25,539 bases of DNA from positions 1-25,539 of IMG/VR virus record IMGVR_UViG_3300035228_001792. One strand, written 5' to 3'. The position numbers and the translations under genes were made by a program. Position 1 is the stretch's first letter; every line of letters begins with the position of its first letter. Positions 22,896 through 25,539 of this stretch are shown piece after piece. This DNA comes from a virus. Under the pieces are notes generated by a model, which was not told the DNA's origin, searched no databases, and saw nothing but the letters and a program-made list of their open reading frames with translations.

Positions 22896-24125
22896 TTAAT
22901 TTTTGTTTATTGTTTTTAAAAATTCTACCCTGTCTTGGCATACTTTTTTTAATGAATATTTGTCTTTGACAGTTTCATATAATTTTTCACCTAACTCTTC
23001 TCTAAGTGATGGACTTTCAACCAATCTCTTCATTTGTTGGAACCATTGTTTATGATTCTTAGATGTTTGAACCAACAACGAATTACCATTATCTACTTTG
23101 GTTCCTCTATCATAAGAATCTATTAAATCTATAAGATAAGGGTTTTCTGCAGTTGCGATAATAGGTTTTTTATGGAACCCCGCTTCAATAACTTTTAGTT
23201 GTGATTTATATCCATTGAATTCACTTTTAACTAAAGGTGCGAGTGACACATCAAAATAATTGTAGTTTGTTGCGTATTTGTTTATATCTAAAGTCCATCT
23301 TCTCACATAAGGTTTATCTAATTCATTTAAAAAAGGTTCTGATGAGTACCTTTTTAAATAATCAACATGTGGGATATCTAACGTTTTATAATCGTCAGTG
23401 AATATACCCTCGTATTTTGTCCATACAGTCTCTTCAGGTCTTATCGGTCTTTCATTTACTTGACCCGTCACTTTATTGATTTCTCTCATGTTACCTCTAA
23501 GATCAAACCCACACAATACAAATTGTACTTTATCTTTATATTGTCTGTGCATTTGACTTATTCCTCCCTTCATAAGTTCAATGTCGTGTAAATGTGAGGA
23601 ACCACCTAACCAACCAAACCTTACTTTAGATGATTTAATAGGTTTTACTTTGAACTGATTCTCTTCTTCATTTACTGCATTTGGGAACACATGTACTCTA
23701 TCATGATTTAAAAGGGATATAAGTTTATCTCTATATAAATTTGTGGTACATGTTACATAATCTGACAATCTCAACATTTCCACTCTCTTACCTGCCAGAT
23801 TTTTTGATTTGAAGGTTTCATACATTGGGTGTCTTTGATCGACTCTCCAATAATCGTCGGTATCCATAACAATTGTTTTACCAACAGACTTTAACCATTT
23901 AAGTCTTTTGATATTATCTTCGTGATTTGAACGATGTATAAGTGTGTGAAATATAACAACATCATAGTTGTCAAAAAAGTCGTCCCTGTTAGGAACATCA
24001 AAAACTAAGTCCACATGTACATCCGATGAATGATTATCACCAATAAATGTAAATGGATCTATGATTCTAAATTTACCTACTCCGTGTTTGTCCGATGGTA
24101 TGGCTAATACTCTTACTTTTGACAT
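22896..24125 (-). CDS. GT-B (GT4-type) glycosyltransferase
   Basis: This 409-residue protein has two Rossmann domains. The first includes VRVLAIPSDKHGVGKFRI (4-21), a glycine-containing acceptor loop, and IVMDTDDYW (85-93). The linker has HVFPNAVNEE (145-154). The donor domain has VRFGWLGGSSHLHDI (168-182) and FDVSLAPLVKSEFNGYKSQL plus KVIEAGFHKKPIIAT (291-325), whose KxxEAG..kkPii segment is the usual nucleotide-sugar binding element. A start like MSKVRVLAIPSD...HGVGKFR occurs in phage glycosyltransferases. Substrate unknown: it could decorate the virion or host polymers. It starts 45 bases after a weak terminator and has no recognised late octamer upstream, so it may belong to another expression class. 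Confidence 0.86.
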   Translation of the reverse strand: MSKVRVLAIPSDKHGVGKFRIIDPFTFIGDNHSSDVHVDLVFDVPNRDDFFDNYDVVIFHTLIHRSNHEDNIKRLKWLKSVGKTIVMDTDDYWRVDQRHPMYETFKSKNLAGKRVEMLRLSDYVTCTTNLYRDKLISLLNHDRVHVFPNAVNEEENQFKVKPIKSSKVRFGWLGGSSHLHDIELMKGGISQMHRQYKDKVQFVLCGFDLRGNMREINKVTGQVNERPIRPEETVWTKYEGIFTDDYKTLDIPHVDYLKRYSSEPFLNELDKPYVRRWTLDINKYATNYNYFDVSLAPLVKSEFNGYKSQLKVIEAGFHKKPIIATAENPYLIDLIDSYDRGTKVDNGNSLLVQTSKNHKQWFQQMKRLVESPSLREELGEKLYETVKDKYSLKKVCQDRVEFLKTINKN

Positions 24126-24153
24126 ATATTAATTGTATATACCAAATAGTAAG

Positions 24154-24179
24154 AAAAAAAAAGGACGAAATCAATCCTT
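24154..24179 (-). terminator. Weak intrinsic terminator after the 202-aa gene
   Basis: Read on the minus strand, AAGGA (24179-24175) pairs with TCCTT (24165-24161) around a 9-nt loop, then a run of about nine T's follows. The stem overlaps the end of the coding sequence. With only 5 (to 6) pairs it is weak, but the T tract is long and a new transcription unit could start beyond it. Confidence 0.55.
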
Positions 24180-24779
24180 CTTCTTTGCTTTATTTACTCC
24201 TGTGATTTTACCCTTGAAAATTGAGTCACCGACTTTAAGTACGAGATTCTCGTTTATAGATGCGGTCTTTGATGCGGTTAAAATTAGTTCTAGTTTCCTA
24301 TCAACTATCTCTTCTAACGTATCTTTAATCGTTTCTTTTATTAGTGATTTGATGTCTTGATTGACTACGTTTTTTTGTGATTCAACAATAGTAGTGTTTT
24401 GTTGTTTTTTGGTACCACTAATATCCCCTTCTTGTTGCATAAGTTTTTTTGCTCCCTCTACTATCGATAAGTCTAAACTATCACTAAGTGATATATTATC
24501 TACAGTTGGGATTGGGTTGTTGATCATTGCCATCTTTATTGAGTCGGGCAATTTAGAGTTTCTAATTTTATCTTCGTTAACAACATTAGACCCCACATTT
24601 CTAACATTCTGTTTTGGTTGTTCAGAAACTAAATTATTTGTCTGTGCTTGTAATGCGGTAGGATCGATGTTACCTGTAGTAAAATCTCCCCCATCTACCT
24701 TATTCATTACTTTTTTTGCGTTCGCTAATCTTCTCATAAGATCTTCTTTTGGAACTGGTTGTGGTATCTGTTGTGACAT
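24171..24779 (-). CDS. Unknown 202-aa protein, possibly virion-associated
   Basis: I do not recognise a family with certainty. The N-terminal 110 residues are polar and Asn/Gln/Pro-rich, apparently disordered. Residues about 143-165 form a helix (IKSLIKETIKDTLEEIVDRK), and the end has ENLVLKVGDSIFKGKITGV, a short beta unit followed by KAKKKD. The helix-plus-VGDxIFxGKIT ending is reminiscent of conserved T4-like cyanophage proteins of unknown function. A late-promoter octamer 19 nt upstream suggests late expression, hence a structural or assembly role. Confidence 0.72.
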   Translation of the reverse strand: MSQQIPQPVPKEDLMRRLANAKKVMNKVDGGDFTTGNIDPTALQAQTNNLVSEQPKQNVRNVGSNVVNEDKIRNSKLPDSIKMAMINNPIPTVDNISLSDSLDLSIVEGAKKLMQQEGDISGTKKQQNTTIVESQKNVVNQDIKSLIKETIKDTLEEIVDRKLELILTASKTASINENLVLKVGDSIFKGKITGVNKAKKKD

Positions 24780-24798
24780 AATTTAATTTTATATTAAG

Positions 24799-24806
24799 TA
24801 TAAGTA
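24799..24806 (-). promoter_or_regulatory. Putative phage late promoter before the 202-aa gene
   Basis: On the minus strand TACTTATA ends 19 nt before the ATG, inside the 35-bp gap after the WYL-like gene. It is identical to the element at 20742-20749. Confidence 0.45.
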
Positions 24807-24814
24807 TTTTATTT

Positions 24815-25531
24815 TTAATTATAAAGTAATGTTTTGATTCTCTCAATATTTTCGTTTAAACCATCATAGTTGTTGTCGTCTTCATCATTTTCATCTTCCT
24901 CATCATCTTGACTTTCTTCGTCATCAATTTTTGGTGGTTCTATACTTGGTCTATTCTCGGGTTCAGGTTGTGGTAATTCATCACTTTGAGGTTCCACTGA
25001 AGGTTCCTCAGTATCTCTATCGATTGGTTCTACTGATGGTTCCCTACTGACTGTTGGTTCAGTATCAGTTTGAGTTGGTTGTGATTCAGGTTCTTTAGGT
25101 TCAACTTTAGGTATTGATGACCAATTTGATGTTACATATGTGGTTAACATTGACCCATCGTCACCCTCTTTATAACCTGGTCTTTTTACATTGAAGGTTT
25201 CGTCATCGAATATTTCGACTTGATTCATTCTTGCCACTATAAATGTTCTCCAATTTCCTTTACCGAACCCTGTTTTAGATCTCGAAGGTGGTTCTACCCA
25301 AGCCCTTACGATCATTTTACCTTTTTTAGATACACCTAACGCAACAATCTCCGCCTTTACTCTTCTTCCCGCCTGTACTTGTTTTCTTGGACCGTTGTAA
25401 AAGAAACTAACGGGATTTCTTTGTTTGATTGCATTTGCTAGTGAACCAGGTCGATTTTTTTTAGATTTTAAAATCGCGGGTATTCTACTCTGTTCAAATA
25501 AAAAGTTATATATGTCTTTTATTAATTTCAT
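24815..25531 (-). CDS. WYL-like domain protein with Pro/Glu repeats and acidic tail
   Basis: This 238-residue protein has a compact basic domain at about 30-112 that resembles a WYL/SH3-like beta barrel: LANAIKQRNPVSFFYNG, GRRVKAEIVALGVSKKGKMI, VRAWVEPPSRSKTG, NWRTFIVARMNQVEIF. WYL domains bind nucleic acids or small ligands in bacterial regulators, yet there is no helix-turn-helix here. Residues 140-200 are a Pro/Glu/Ser linker with EPSVEP at 164-169 and 176-181 and RPSIEP at 194-199. Residues 203-219 are almost all Asp/Glu, and a short amphipathic end follows (LNENIERIKTLLYN). The start ATG lies at 25529-25531, so the gene is complete, but its upstream region is outside the window. Likely a DNA-associated phage protein; the specific role is unknown. 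Confidence 0.72.
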   Translation of the reverse strand: MKLIKDIYNFLFEQSRIPAILKSKKNRPGSLANAIKQRNPVSFFYNGPRKQVQAGRRVKAEIVALGVSKKGKMIVRAWVEPPSRSKTGFGKGNWRTFIVARMNQVEIFDDETFNVKRPGYKEGDDGSMLTTYVTSNWSSIPKVEPKEPESQPTQTDTEPTVSREPSVEPIDRDTEEPSVEPQSDELPQPEPENRPSIEPPKIDDEESQDDEEDENDEDDNNYDGLNENIERIKTLLYN

Positions 25532-25539
25532 TAGAAATC

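Noticed and set aside
24361-24786. Plus-strand Cys/Phe/Ser-rich ORF of 141 codons
   Set aside because: It lies opposite the 202-aa gene and has the composition of a shadow frame, with no leader or neighbours in that direction.
1-25539. tRNA genes, CRISPR arrays, insertion sequences, integrase or attachment sites
   Set aside because: I saw no cloverleaf candidates in the short intergenic gaps, no regularly spaced repeats and no transposase or integrase motifs. All gaps are under 100 bases apart from the 327-base interval that contains rpsU.

Overview
The window is a nearly gapless, AT-rich piece of a T4-like (myovirus-type) bacteriophage genome. The best-supported landmarks are the T4 head module in T4 order: large terminase (5' end cut off by the window), portal, prohead protease, acidic scaffold and a gp23-type major capsid protein. 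Further left-reading genes encode an OB-fold baseplate spike protein, a gp55-like late sigma factor and PhoH. I see no integrase, repressor or tRNA, so nothing here suggests a temperate lifestyle. Three independent signs point to a Bacteroidota (probably aquatic flavobacterial) host: the phage carries a bS21 ribosomal protein of the Bacteroidota type, start codons are preceded by A/T-rich stretches with essentially no Shine-Dalgarno sequence, and there is a DUF2805/TIGR03643-type small protein.

Layout. Bases 1-8662 (+ strand) hold the packaging and head-assembly genes: terL, portal, an unknown 247-aa protein, an unknown 141-aa protein, protease, scaffold and major capsid protein. They are interrupted at 4024-4221 by rpsU on the opposite strand. 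A likely bidirectional terminator lies at its 3' end and a repeat-bearing AT-rich region at its 5' end. A strong terminator follows the capsid gene. A dCMP deaminase gene (8746-9186, +) then meets the left-reading genes tail to tail, with a 47-bp overlap.

From 25531 back to 9140 everything is on the minus strand, packed with 1-8 base overlaps or very short gaps. In transcription order: a WYL-like acidic-tailed protein, a small conserved protein, a GT-B glycosyltransferase, a small protein, a degenerate HD-domain protein, dUTPase, PhoH, a possible HAD-like protein, a small protein, two more glycosyltransferases (GT-B and GT2), the late sigma factor, a cluster of probable baseplate/tail genes (128-aa protein, 634-aa hydrophobic protein, 65-aa coiled coil, OB-fold spike protein, DNRLRE-like structural protein), a 46-aa ORF, two Lys/Cys-rich proteins, an acidic protein, the DUF2805 protein and a cupin-like protein.

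How it may fit together. Five intergenic regions carry a TA(T/C)TTAT(A/T) octamer that ends 18-25 nt before a start codon, on both strands. I read this as the likely late promoter of the encoded gp55-like sigma factor. The dCMP deaminase and dUTPase both feed dUMP/dTMP supply. The three glycosyltransferases may modify virion proteins, host surface polymers or DNA. The most striking item is the phage bS21. In Bacteroidota bS21 is thought to help mask the anti-Shine-Dalgarno sequence of 16S rRNA, so a phage copy could keep or alter ribosome selectivity during infection.
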